Shown piece after piece: positions 34,167-42,245 of a stretch of 64,000 nucleotides of DNA. The stretch comes from Eubacterium sp. UBA3782 (GTDB taxonomy: Bacteria > Bacillota > Clostridia > Lachnospirales > Lachnospiraceae). Location: assembly GCA_002368795.1 (NCBI GenBank), contig DFFG01000047.1, positions 287 to 64,286 on the forward strand. The letters run 5' to 3'. Below the pieces are notes generated by a model. That model had not been told where the DNA came from and did not search any database. It saw only the letters and a list, made by a program, of their open reading frames with translations. Position 1 is the stretch's first letter, and each line of letters starts with the position of its first letter. A program made the translations under genes and the position numbers.

Positions 34167-35099
34167 ATGATCGATATACTTCTTGCAAGCTATAACGGAG
34201 AAAAGTATATAGCAGAGCAGCTGGATTCGCTGCTTGCCCAGGAAGGGGCAGAGTTCACGGTCGTGATCCACGATGACGGCTCCTCTGACGGTACCGTGGA
34301 CATCCTCCGCTGGTACCATCAGGCCTATCCTGAGAAAATCATTCTGGTCGAGGATGGCATCCGCTGCGGCGGTCCGGCCGTAAACTTTATGCACCTTGTG
34401 CAGTACGAGGCAGAGAACAGACAGGCCGAATACATCATGTTCTGCGATCAGGATGACGTCTGGCTTTCCTCCAAGGCGGCAGAAACGCTCTCCGCCATGC
34501 AGAAGCGGGAGGAGAGCGCAGGAAAGAACGTGCCCGTTCTGGTGTTTTCCGACTACATCGTGGCGGATGAACAGCTCCACCCGATGAAGATCCGGGAGGA
34601 TCATCTCCAGATCGCAAAGTTTCATACGGATCTCCCTCATCTGCTGGTGCAGAATTACGTCACCGGATGCACGATGATGATAAACCGGGCTGCGCTGGAT
34701 GGGGCAGGATCCTATGATCCCCGCATGCAGATGCATGACTGGTATTTCGCACTCATAGCCGCAGCAGCAGGTGATATCTTTCATCTGGACCGGAAGCTGA
34801 TGTATTACCGCCAGCACGGAGACAACGATGTCGGGGCAAAGGATGTAAAAAGCCTCCGCTACCGTCTTCAGAAGCTGCAGGATCCGGCGATCCGCCAGTC
34901 GATGGCGAAAAGCCTGGCCCAGGCGGCACTGCTCGATGAGCGGCATGGCAGGAAGCTTTCACCGGAAAACCAGGCCGCCCTCGGACGCTTCCTGGAGGTG
35001 GGCAAAAGCCCAAAGTGGAAGCGGATGCTCATTCTGGCAAAGGGCGGCTATCTGAAAAGTGACCTGGTGCGCAGCATCGGGGAGCTGCTTCTTTGCTGA
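34167..35099 (+). CDS. Glycosyltransferase family 2, rhamnosyltransferase-like
   Basis: 310 residues, soluble GT2: IDILLASYNGEKYIAEQLDS, VIHDDGSSDGTVDIL, MFCDQDDVWL (acidic DxD site) and GCTMMINRAAL. The N-terminal pattern resembles RgpB/RfbG-type rhamnosyltransferases, which fits its place right behind rmlABD. It probably uses dTDP-rhamnose, but the linkage is unknown. Confidence 0.87.
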   Translation: MIDILLASYNGEKYIAEQLDSLLAQEGAEFTVVIHDDGSSDGTVDILRWYHQAYPEKIILVEDGIRCGGPAVNFMHLVQYEAENRQAEYIMFCDQDDVWLSSKAAETLSAMQKREESAGKNVPVLVFSDYIVADEQLHPMKIREDHLQIAKFHTDLPHLLVQNYVTGCTMMINRAALDGAGSYDPRMQMHDWYFALIAAAAGDIFHLDRKLMYYRQHGDNDVGAKDVKSLRYRLQKLQDPAIRQSMAKSLAQAALLDERHGRKLSPENQAALGRFLEVGKSPKWKRMLILAKGGYLKSDLVRSIGELLLC

Positions 35100-35222
35100 A
35101 ACAAAAAGATTTACCCGTCAAAGGCGCAAAAGGATCGTTCCATAGCCTGGAGTTGTGAGCGGTCCGGACGGCCTTTTGGCGTTATGATCAAGTGATGAAA
35201 TGAAGGGATCCGGAAATTGCCT

Positions 35223-36320
35223 ATGATGCTTTTACAGATTCTGCTGTTTCTGCTTTTAACGGTATGCCTTCCGCTTGCCTGCGGATGGCTCATCTGCCAG
35301 CTGGCAGAGATATACCGTCCATTTTGCCTGGCAGGCGTTGCAGCCTGGTTCGTCTTTGGGAGCATTGCGCTCTGGGGACTGTTCCAGCTGATCGCCGTAC
35401 CTATGATATGGACCAGACAGACGCTTACCCTGGTAAGCATGCTCTGGCTGGGCCTGCTGATCCTTGCCTTTTTCGCAGGGATCATTTTTCTGTATAAGAA
35501 GAAAAATGTGCGTTTCTCCACAAAAGGGGTCTCGGCCTGGCTGTCAGGCCTTCGCACGGCGGAGCCATCCGCCGTCATCTGGCTGCTGGCGGCAGCTGCG
35601 CTCATCCTCTTTCAGTGCTGGACCTATATCTTCCGGCAGCACATTGACTTTGATGACTCCCGGTTCGTGGTGACAGCAGTTGACGCTTACTTTTCAGACA
35701 CGATGCTGCAGATCCATCCGGCGACCGGAGAGCTGATGACCGGCTTTTACGGAGAGCTCAGCAAGGATCTGACATCGCCATGGATGATCTACATGGCCAT
35801 GCTGGCGCGTTTTACCCGCCTCCATCCTGCGGTCATTGCACACACCCTGTATCCGCCGGTCCTTCTTTTGGTTTCCTATGCCGTCTACTGGCTGATCGCC
35901 GGCGAGCTGTTTCCAAAGGACCGCACATCCAGATCCATGTTCCTGGCCTTTGCGGCATTTATCCAGATGTTCTTTGCGGGCACGACAAAGACCCACTCGG
36001 TCTTTACACTGATACGGATCTGGCAGGGAAAGGCCTGCGTAGCCTGCATCATCATTCCGCTGCTGTTTCTGCTGTTTATCCGGCTGTACCGTGAGCCGGA
36101 CCAGAAACGATACCTGCTGCTGATGACAGCCACAGGGATGGGAGCAAGCCTGATGTCCGGCATGGGCGTGCTGCTTGGGCTTGCAACTGCAGGACTGTAC
36201 GGATTCTTTTACCTGATCTGGTTCAGACGGTGGAGGATGATCCCGTATCTGTTCGCGGCGGTCCTGCCGGAGATCGTTTACGGGCTGATCTACCTGGGCG
36301 TGACGGGGAAAATCTTCTGA
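35223..36320 (+). CDS. Polytopic membrane protein, N-terminal half of a DUF6077-like protein (pair 1)
   Basis: About 365 residues with 9-10 membrane segments. It resembles the N-terminal part of DUF6077-like GT-C-type membrane proteins found in clostridial glycan loci: a large external loop contains HIDFDDSRFVVTAVDAYFSD and, further on, a loop before TKTHSVFTLIRIWQGK. It ends at YLGVTGKIF where a longer protein would be expected to continue. Its likely second half is at 36636, after a 315-nt non-coding stretch. A paralogous pair is at 38243/39345. ATG 35223 is chosen; TTG 35217 is possible. Confidence 0.65.
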   Translation: MMLLQILLFLLLTVCLPLACGWLICQLAEIYRPFCLAGVAAWFVFGSIALWGLFQLIAVPMIWTRQTLTLVSMLWLGLLILAFFAGIIFLYKKKNVRFSTKGVSAWLSGLRTAEPSAVIWLLAAAALILFQCWTYIFRQHIDFDDSRFVVTAVDAYFSDTMLQIHPATGELMTGFYGELSKDLTSPWMIYMAMLARFTRLHPAVIAHTLYPPVLLLVSYAVYWLIAGELFPKDRTSRSMFLAFAAFIQMFFAGTTKTHSVFTLIRIWQGKACVACIIIPLLFLLFIRLYREPDQKRYLLLMTATGMGASLMSGMGVLLGLATAGLYGFFYLIWFRRWRMIPYLFAAVLPEIVYGLIYLGVTGKIF

Positions 36321-36391
36321 GAGAAGGTGAGGGATGGGGCGTATGGCTGCGGAATTCCTGCCGGGGAGCCATGGGTGAGCAGACAGTCGCA

Positions 36392-36574
36392 ATGCCGCGG
36401 AGATATCTGTCCGGCGAACGGAAGGAAGCCGACGCAGGAAGCGCGAGCATAGCTGAGGCGCCCGGAGGACTGTCTGAGCGCACATCGTGCGCGAGTTTCC
36501 GGAGGGCGGCTCTAATCGGCGGCGCAGCGCTGACCAGGAGGCGACGTGTGAGCGGACAGACATCTCTGCGGCAT
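36392..36574. repeat. Large palindromic structured element between two gene halves
   Basis: Arms 36392-36413 and 36553-36574 are 22 nt long and pair at 21 positions (one G-U, one A-C mismatch). Inside are GCGCAC-ATC-GTGCGC (36478-36492), a CCGGA/TCCGG helix around it and GC-rich side stems. Just upstream an ATGGCT/AGCCAT hairpin lies at about 36343-36372. The stretch 36321-36635 holds no gene and has a base make-up unlike its coding neighbours. Overall plan resembles the repeat at 6878-7052 (long outer stem, ~140-nt core) but the sequence differs. Confidence 0.6.
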
Positions 36575-36603
36575 AAGACAAAAGTCAGCTCACGAAAAGA
36601 CAG

Positions 36604-36633
36604 CAGACACAGATTTACAGGATATGGTATAAT
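36604..36633 (+). promoter_or_regulatory. Possible promoter ahead of the pair-1 C-terminal half
   Basis: A perfect TATAAT at 36628-36633 with CAGACA 18 nt upstream as a weak -35. If used, transcription would start at about 36640, after the first ATG of the next gene, and would favour the ATG at 36660. Confidence 0.4.
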
Positions 36634-36635
36634 AT

Positions 36636-37415
36636 ATGGTCAGAGATTTTTTGAATTTCATGAATGAGGTATACGGCGGCAACCTGATCCCGCTTCTTTT
36701 CATCCTTGCCCTGATCTATATCTTTTTCCGGGCAAAGGAGTTGCGCAGGATCCTGTTCTGGCCTTCGCTGCTTCTGATCCTGCTGCTTTGGAACCCGATC
36801 CTGTATGAGTTCCTCTGGAAACGGATCCTGGCGCTGGCCAGCAGTACAGCGGTCTGGCGGATCTTCTGGGTGATCCCGGTGCTGTCGGTTATCGGCTTTG
36901 CCTGTGTGCATCTGGTACGTTCGTTGAAAGGGCCCTGGATGCAGGGGGCGGCGGCTGCCGTGTTTCTTGCAGTCATTGCCTTTACGGGTACGTATGTCTA
37001 TACGGCGCCGGAGACCAGCTTTTCGACGGCTGAAAACAAGTACAAGATCCCGACCCAGACCATCTATGTGGCTGAGGCACTGCTGCAGCTGGATGATGCG
37101 CCAAGGGTCGTGATGGATGAAGGCCTTATCTACTATATGCGGGAGTATTCCTCTGCGATCCATATGATGTATGGCCGGGATGTTTTTGGCTATATTACAT
37201 GGCATGGACAGCAGTATCAGGATGTGCTGGAGGCTCTTCGGAATATCAATGAGGAAAATCTGCAGCATGTCGTCAGCCGTATGCGTGAGCTGGACTATGA
37301 GTACCTGGTCATCAACAGAAACCAGGGATATGATGAGGAGATGTTTCAGAAAGCAGGACTGGTCCGGGCATCCGATGCCCTGGAATTTGTGATCTGCAGA
37401 CTGGAGGAAGCATGA
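36636..37415 (+). CDS. Membrane protein, C-terminal half of a DUF6077-like protein (pair 1)
   Basis: 259 residues (251 if ATG 36660 is used). Four hydrophobic segments, then an external domain of about 130 residues (AENKYKIPTQTIYVAEALLQ, then YEYLVINRNQGYDEEMF). It aligns by eye with the protein at 39345: LLWNPILYEF versus LCPLNPVVAW and VWRIFWVIPV versus YFRLFWMIPV, followed by a similar C-terminal domain. It looks like the natural continuation of the 35223 protein. It overlaps the next gene by ATGA. Confidence 0.65.
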   Translation: MVRDFLNFMNEVYGGNLIPLLFILALIYIFFRAKELRRILFWPSLLLILLLWNPILYEFLWKRILALASSTAVWRIFWVIPVLSVIGFACVHLVRSLKGPWMQGAAAAVFLAVIAFTGTYVYTAPETSFSTAENKYKIPTQTIYVAEALLQLDDAPRVVMDEGLIYYMREYSSAIHMMYGRDVFGYITWHGQQYQDVLEALRNINEENLQHVVSRMRELDYEYLVINRNQGYDEEMFQKAGLVRASDALEFVICRLEEA

Positions 37416-38224
37416 CAGGGAAGAACATCAGGCTGATCGTTGCCTGCCATAAGGCCTGTGAGGTGCCGCCAAGTGATCTGTATCTGCCGGTGCAGGTCGG
37501 TGCGGCGGGAAAGCCGGATATCGGTTTTTCCCGTGACGATACGGGCAGCAATATCAGCGGGAAGAATCCCATCTATTGTGAGCTGACCGGTCTGTACTGG
37601 GCCTGGAAGAATCTGGATGCGGATTACCTGGGGCTGGTTCATTACAGACGGTATTTTGCCGAGAAGCGGCAGCTGCCGGGGCGCAAAAGCAGCATGGCAG
37701 ATGTCCTGACCCGTGAAACGTGTGAACGGCTTCTTGACCAGTACCGGGTGCTTGTGCCGAAAAAACGGCGGTACTATATCGAGAGTGTGTACACCCATTA
37801 TGCCCACACCTTTGAGGGCGCACAGCTGGAGGCGGCGAGGAGAGTTATCTCAGAGCAGTGTCCGGAGTATCTGCTGGATTTCGATAAGCTCATGAAGGGC
37901 ACCTCGGCCTATATCTTCAACATGTTCATCATGGACCGTCAGCTGACGGAAGCCTACTGTACCTGGCTCTTTGATATTCTTGAGCGGGTGGAGCAGATCT
38001 ATTCTGTGGAGGGCATGACGGATTTTGAAAAACGATATGCAGGACGGATCAGCGAGCGGCTGTTCAATGTCTGGCTGCAGTATCAGGTGCGCACAGGAGT
38101 ACTGCCGAAAGAAAGCATACATGAGATCCCCTATCTGTATCTGGGAAATGTGGACTGGAGACGCAAGATCCTTTCCTTCCTGAAGGCAAAATTCCTGCAC
38201 AAAAAATACGATAAGAGCTTTTAA
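37412..38224 (+). CDS. DUF4422 domain glycosyltransferase-like protein
   Basis: 270 residues. The DUF4422 pattern is clear: IRLIVACHKACEVPPSDLYL, VQVGAAGK, GKNPIYCELTGLYWAWKNLD, YLGLVHYRRYF and NMFIMDRQLTEAYCTWLF. DUF4422 proteins occur in capsule loci and are regarded as putative glycosyltransferases, related to galactofuranosyl or rhamnosyl transferases. No membrane segment. It lies between the two split DUF6077-like pairs and overlaps the first. Confidence 0.88.
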   Translation: MTGKNIRLIVACHKACEVPPSDLYLPVQVGAAGKPDIGFSRDDTGSNISGKNPIYCELTGLYWAWKNLDADYLGLVHYRRYFAEKRQLPGRKSSMADVLTRETCERLLDQYRVLVPKKRRYYIESVYTHYAHTFEGAQLEAARRVISEQCPEYLLDFDKLMKGTSAYIFNMFIMDRQLTEAYCTWLFDILERVEQIYSVEGMTDFEKRYAGRISERLFNVWLQYQVRTGVLPKESIHEIPYLYLGNVDWRRKILSFLKAKFLHKKYDKSF

Positions 38225-38242
38225 GACGGACAGGGAGAGACG

Positions 38243-39313
38243 ATGGACCAGCTGGTGATGGCTGCACTCTGTGCATTGATATATTTAAGCATATACTATA
38301 TAATCGGTGCGGCTGCAGCGAAGTGGTCCGGCATGGAGAATGATGTCTCCATCCAGCTGATCTACGGCATGTTTGCCTATGCCATCCTGTTCTTCGTCTA
38401 TGTGATGCCCCTGAAACTCCGGGTGGCGCCGGTCTCGGTGACCGGTCCGGTATGGCTGGTGATCGTTCTGGCACTCTGTGCTTTTCTGGTCTTCCGGAAC
38501 CGTTCCTATATGGCTGAGGGACTTTCCTCCTGCCGGGCACGGATCATGGCGGACCCCCTTCCGGTGCTTGTTGTGGCCGGGGTGACTATCCTCATGCTGC
38601 TGTTTGCGGAAGTTTACGGGCGGATCCTGGGAGGGACCAACCAGGCCCTGTTTGTCGGCTATGTCTCTACGGCAGTTGCTCACAATGAGCTGGGCACCTT
38701 TTCCTCAGAGATGGGTGTTGCCCTGGACAGCTTCGACAAGAGCTATCTGCTCCAGACCTATCTGGATCACAGTGCCCTGGTCTGCCGGATGACAGGCCTC
38801 AACCCGCTGGTTGAGGTAAAAACGGTAAATACCGGCATTTTTATCCTGATGCAGAACCTTGTCGTTTGGAAGAGTGCCCTTGCCTTCGCGAAGAAGGATA
38901 CAAAGAAGGGTATCCTGTTTTACCTGGTGTACACTGCAGTATCCAATGTGTTCGCCAGGTCCCAGCTCCTTCCCGGTCTGTATGCCTATTACCGGACCCA
39001 CGAGGGCAAGAACTTTTTTGTCAACATCGCACTGCCCCTGATGGTGGTGCTGCTCTGGGAGATGTGGGAGAGACCGAAGGACAGATCGCTCCTGTGGAAG
39101 TCTGTGCTGGTTTATGCAGGCTCCTTTACCTGGTCCATGTCTGCCATGTTTACCTGTCCATTCCTTCTGATCAGCTATATTCCTTTTGCGGCATGCACGA
39201 AGGAGCGGCAGGTCTGGATCAATCTCTTTGTGTGTATGTGTATCTGCGGCATGGCGGCAGTCTACTATCTGCTCTGCCTGAAGGGGGTCCTGACCCTCGC
39301 CATTCCCCGCTAG
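38243..39313 (+). CDS. Polytopic membrane protein, N-terminal half of a DUF6077-like protein (pair 2)
   Basis: 356 residues with about ten membrane segments. Similar plan to the 35223 protein, with an external loop that includes GGTNQALFVGYVSTAVAHNE and ALDSFDKSYLLQTYLDHSAL. It stops at LKGVLTLAIPR with a TAG, 31 nt before the ATG of its second half, which has a good ribosome binding site (AGGAGG). Probably a subunit or split form of a GT-C-type glycosyltransferase using lipid-linked sugar outside the membrane (inference). Confidence 0.65.
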   Translation: MDQLVMAALCALIYLSIYYIIGAAAAKWSGMENDVSIQLIYGMFAYAILFFVYVMPLKLRVAPVSVTGPVWLVIVLALCAFLVFRNRSYMAEGLSSCRARIMADPLPVLVVAGVTILMLLFAEVYGRILGGTNQALFVGYVSTAVAHNELGTFSSEMGVALDSFDKSYLLQTYLDHSALVCRMTGLNPLVEVKTVNTGIFILMQNLVVWKSALAFAKKDTKKGILFYLVYTAVSNVFARSQLLPGLYAYYRTHEGKNFFVNIALPLMVVLLWEMWERPKDRSLLWKSVLVYAGSFTWSMSAMFTCPFLLISYIPFAACTKERQVWINLFVCMCICGMAAVYYLLCLKGVLTLAIPR

Positions 39314-39344
39314 TTCCGATGAACTGATCTGACAGGAGGCAGAT

Positions 39345-40235
39345 ATGCATTACGATATAGAAGTATACAGTGGAAATGAATTCTTCTGGGAGTGCCTCAG
39401 GGTCTACTGGTCCACCTTTTCCACGGGGATCAAACTCCTGCTGGCCGGTTACCTGGTGCTGGTGGTGCTCATCCTCATCTTCGGCACAAAGAAGGAGAGG
39501 ACCTTTTTCGGAGCCCAGCTGGCTGTCCTGATCCTGTGCCCGCTAAATCCTGTAGTGGCCTGGCAGCTGGTGGTGCACCTGGATTTTGCCACCCGGTATT
39601 TCCGGCTGTTCTGGATGATCCCGGTGGCCCTGACTTATGCCTACGTGTTCGTGAAGGTCTGGGAGAGACTTCCGAAGGCAGCAAAAGCGGCAGCGGCAGC
39701 CTTTGCTGCGGTGTTCTTTGTCTGGTCCTGCCGGCAGGTCACGGTATGGACAGCCGGCGTGTTTACGGGATACCGGCCGAACACCGGGATGATGGCCTAC
39801 ACGAATGTATATAAGGTAGAGGATGACGTGATCCAGGCGGCGGACGCCATTGAGAAGGATGCCGGGGACCGTTATGCCACCAAGCGAGTGCTCTATGACT
39901 ATAATTTTTACCTGGAGGTCAGGGCCTACGACGGCTCCTTCCAGTGCCTGATGCAGCAGTATAAGTTCGATCCCAACCGGGAATACAGTCAGGAAGAGTA
40001 TGAGGCACTGTTCCGGGAAAAGGAGTGGAGAAATCTGCTTCACTATACTTTTTTTAACCGGAACGGCTCCAAGGGCGTCCTGGATGTGACGGCAGAGGAT
40101 CTGGAGCTTGTGATGGACAAATGCAAAGTGGAATACGTGATCGTGCCGAAGGACAATACCTACTACAGCACCTGGCTGGAGGCAGGGGAGGATATCTGCG
40201 ACACGGAATATTACAGCGTTGTAAAGAATGTCTGA
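39345..40235 (+). CDS. Membrane protein, C-terminal half of a DUF6077-like protein (pair 2)
   Basis: 296 residues. An N-terminal segment IEVYSGNEFFWECLRVYWST typical of the region following a GT-C external loop, four hydrophobic segments, then an external domain (EDDVIQAADAIEKDAG, then VEYVIVPKDNTYYSTWL). The last part matches the corresponding end of the pair-1 protein in kind (both end with a strand-rich VEYVIVP or YEYLVIN segment). AGGAGG precedes the ATG. Confidence 0.65.
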   Translation: MHYDIEVYSGNEFFWECLRVYWSTFSTGIKLLLAGYLVLVVLILIFGTKKERTFFGAQLAVLILCPLNPVVAWQLVVHLDFATRYFRLFWMIPVALTYAYVFVKVWERLPKAAKAAAAAFAAVFFVWSCRQVTVWTAGVFTGYRPNTGMMAYTNVYKVEDDVIQAADAIEKDAGDRYATKRVLYDYNFYLEVRAYDGSFQCLMQQYKFDPNREYSQEEYEALFREKEWRNLLHYTFFNRNGSKGVLDVTAEDLELVMDKCKVEYVIVPKDNTYYSTWLEAGEDICDTEYYSVVKNV

Positions 40236-40329
40236 CGAAAGAGCGGACAGATGAGATGAACTGCCCTTCAAAGAGGGAGACACCGCGATCGGACGGCAGG
40301 ATAACAAAAGGTGACACCAGGAGGAAATC

Positions 40330-40899
40330 ATGGGAAAAATCAAAGTGACAGAAAACTGCGGAGGCATCAAAGGTCTGTATGTGATCGAGCCAACTGTTTT
40401 TGGCGACAGCCGCGGATATTTCATGGAATCCTACAACTACAATGATTTTGCAGCGGCAGGGATCGACTGCCAGTTTGTACAGGACAATCAGAGCGCATCC
40501 CGGAAGGGTGTGCTGCGCGGCCTGCATTTTCAGATCAATTACCCCCAGGACAAGCTGGTCCGTGTCATAAGAGGAGAGGTCTTTGATGTTGCCGTGGACC
40601 TGAGGAAGGGCAGCGAGACCTTTGGCCGGTGGTATGGCATTCGCCTTTCCGAAGAAAACAAAAAGCAGTTCTTTATTCCGAAGAATTTTGCCCATGGCTT
40701 TATCGTGCTTTCTGACTATGCGGAGTTCTGCTATAAGGTCACGGATTTCTACCATCCCAACGATGAGGGCGGCCTGATGTGGAACGACCCGGATATCGGT
40801 GTGGAATGGCCGATGCCGGAGGGGATGGGGCCGGATGACCTGATCCTGTCGGATAAGGACAAGGTGAACTGGAGCTGGAAGGCATATTGCGCCAGATAA
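40330..40899 (+). CDS. rmlC: dTDP-4-dehydrorhamnose 3,5-epimerase
   Basis: 189 residues. RmlC converts dTDP-4-keto-6-deoxyglucose to the 4-keto-rhamnose form. Cupin fold with IEPTVFGDSRGYFMESYNYN, QDNQSASRKGVLRGLHFQ (active-site His), DVAVDLRKGSETFG, FFIPKNFAHGFIVLSD and YKVTDFYHPNDEGGL. It is separated from rmlABD by the DUF6077/DUF4422 genes. Its 3' end is duplicated just downstream. AGGAGG lies before the ATG. Confidence 0.97.
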   Translation: MGKIKVTENCGGIKGLYVIEPTVFGDSRGYFMESYNYNDFAAAGIDCQFVQDNQSASRKGVLRGLHFQINYPQDKLVRVIRGEVFDVAVDLRKGSETFGRWYGIRLSEENKKQFFIPKNFAHGFIVLSDYAEFCYKVTDFYHPNDEGGLMWNDPDIGVEWPMPEGMGPDDLILSDKDKVNWSWKAYCAR

Positions 40900-40937
40900 G
40901 GACAAGGTAACCTGGAGCCGGAAGTTGTATTGCGCCA
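40852..40937 (+). repeat. Imperfect 43-nt tandem duplication of the rmlC 3' end
   Basis: Unit 1 (40852-40894) codes for the last residues of RmlC; unit 2 (40895-40937) repeats it with six mismatches in 43 and is followed by the same GATAAGG. The second unit lies after the stop codon, so it is a partly decayed copy. Confidence 0.85.
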
Positions 40938-40954
40938 GATAAGGAAATGGAAAG

Positions 40955-42241
40955 ATGAACACCCTGAGATTCGCAAAGTTTTCTCCGGAACGGAGGGAGA
41001 AATATCGGCTGGTCACGGAGATCTGGGAGGATGCCTGCGGCAATCCTATGGTCAGGAAAGTACCTGCTGGCAGCGAAGCCTGTGAGCATCTGGCATCGCT
41101 GCCGGAAAAACAGGCGCTTCTGGAAAGACTGTACGGGCCGGCTGTCTGCATCAACCGCTGCGCCCTGTGCGAGGACGGTACCCTGGCAATTGAGTATGTG
41201 GACGGGACCTCCATGGAGCAGACGCTGGATGAGCTGTTCAGGACAAAGGGATTTGAGGCTGCCGCAGAGGCGTTTCTTGCACAGCTGAACTGGATGATCC
41301 CGGAGGAGAAGCTGGAGAAGTTTGTACCCTCCGAGGACTTTGCCTTCTGGTTTGGGGAGGATGTGGCGGCACACCCCGGCTGGATGAGTCTTCCGGTATC
41401 CAATCTGGATATGATCCCGGCCAACCTGATCCGCAGAGGGAGCGAACAGGTGATGCTGGACTATGAATGGACATTCGCCTTTCCTGTTCCGGCGGATTAT
41501 CTCAGGTACAGGATCGTCTTTTATTATTTCTTCCGCCATGCAGCGAAGCTTTCTGTCACGGACAGAGCCGCTTTTTACAAACGCTTCGGGATCCGGAGCA
41601 GAGAGCTTCCCATCTGGCAGAAGATGGAGGAGAATTTTCAGAAGCGGATCCTGAATGCTGTGGAGGAGAAAACGGCGGGCAAGGAGGATCAGGCCCTTCC
41701 GGACGGGGGTCCAGGCAGCGCACAGGGCAGTGCCCACCGTCTGCAGATCTACTGGAACCAGGGCGAAGGCTGGGGGGAGGAGGACTCCTGTTTATACGAC
41801 ATGCCGGAGCGTGAGATACAGCTGCGGATCGAGATCCCGGAGGGGACGGCAGCACTTAGGATCGATCCGGGCGATGTTCCGTGCATCTGCGAGTTCTCAG
41901 AGCTTTCGATCGAAGAGAACGGACAGAAGAGAGGCTTTGAACTGGCCGCAAACGGGATCATGGCAGATGACAGGTGTTTTCTGTTCATTGAATCGGATCC
42001 CAATATCTACATTACCCCGGTGCAGGCAGCGGGAGATGCGGCTGCACAGGAAGGCGCAGGCAGCCCCGCAGATTTTGGCGGGATGACCCTGTGCATCGGC
42101 TTGCGGACATGGGGGAACAGGGCAGAGGCCGCCCGGGCAGCAGCAGAGCGGATCAACGCGCTCAGAAACCGCATCGAGCGGATCGAATCGAGCAGGGCAT
42201 ACCGGCTGTACCGGATGATAAAAGGAAAACCAAAGGATTGA
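40955..42241 (+). CDS. Glycan-locus protein with kinase-like and beta-rich domains, function unknown
   Basis: 428 residues, no membrane segment. Residues about 1-245 recall aminoglycoside-phosphotransferase/kinase folds: LAIEYVDGTSMEQTLDEL could be the hinge, VSNLDMIPANLI the catalytic-loop equivalent of HGDLHPGNI, and QVMLDYEWTF the metal-binding D-x-E strand; the usual HxD histidine is absent. Residues about 265-370 form a predicted beta-domain (RLQIYWNQGEGWGEED) seen also attached to glycosyltransferases and methyltransferases in such loci. The end is a short coiled coil (INALRNRIERIESS). It could be a sugar kinase-like or scaffold protein. It starts behind the rmlC duplication. Confidence 0.6.
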   Translation: MNTLRFAKFSPERREKYRLVTEIWEDACGNPMVRKVPAGSEACEHLASLPEKQALLERLYGPAVCINRCALCEDGTLAIEYVDGTSMEQTLDELFRTKGFEAAAEAFLAQLNWMIPEEKLEKFVPSEDFAFWFGEDVAAHPGWMSLPVSNLDMIPANLIRRGSEQVMLDYEWTFAFPVPADYLRYRIVFYYFFRHAAKLSVTDRAAFYKRFGIRSRELPIWQKMEENFQKRILNAVEEKTAGKEDQALPDGGPGSAQGSAHRLQIYWNQGEGWGEEDSCLYDMPEREIQLRIEIPEGTAALRIDPGDVPCICEFSELSIEENGQKRGFELAANGIMADDRCFLFIESDPNIYITPVQAAGDAAAQEGAGSPADFGGMTLCIGLRTWGNRAEAARAAAERINALRNRIERIESSRAYRLYRMIKGKPKD

Positions 42242-42245
42242 TTCT

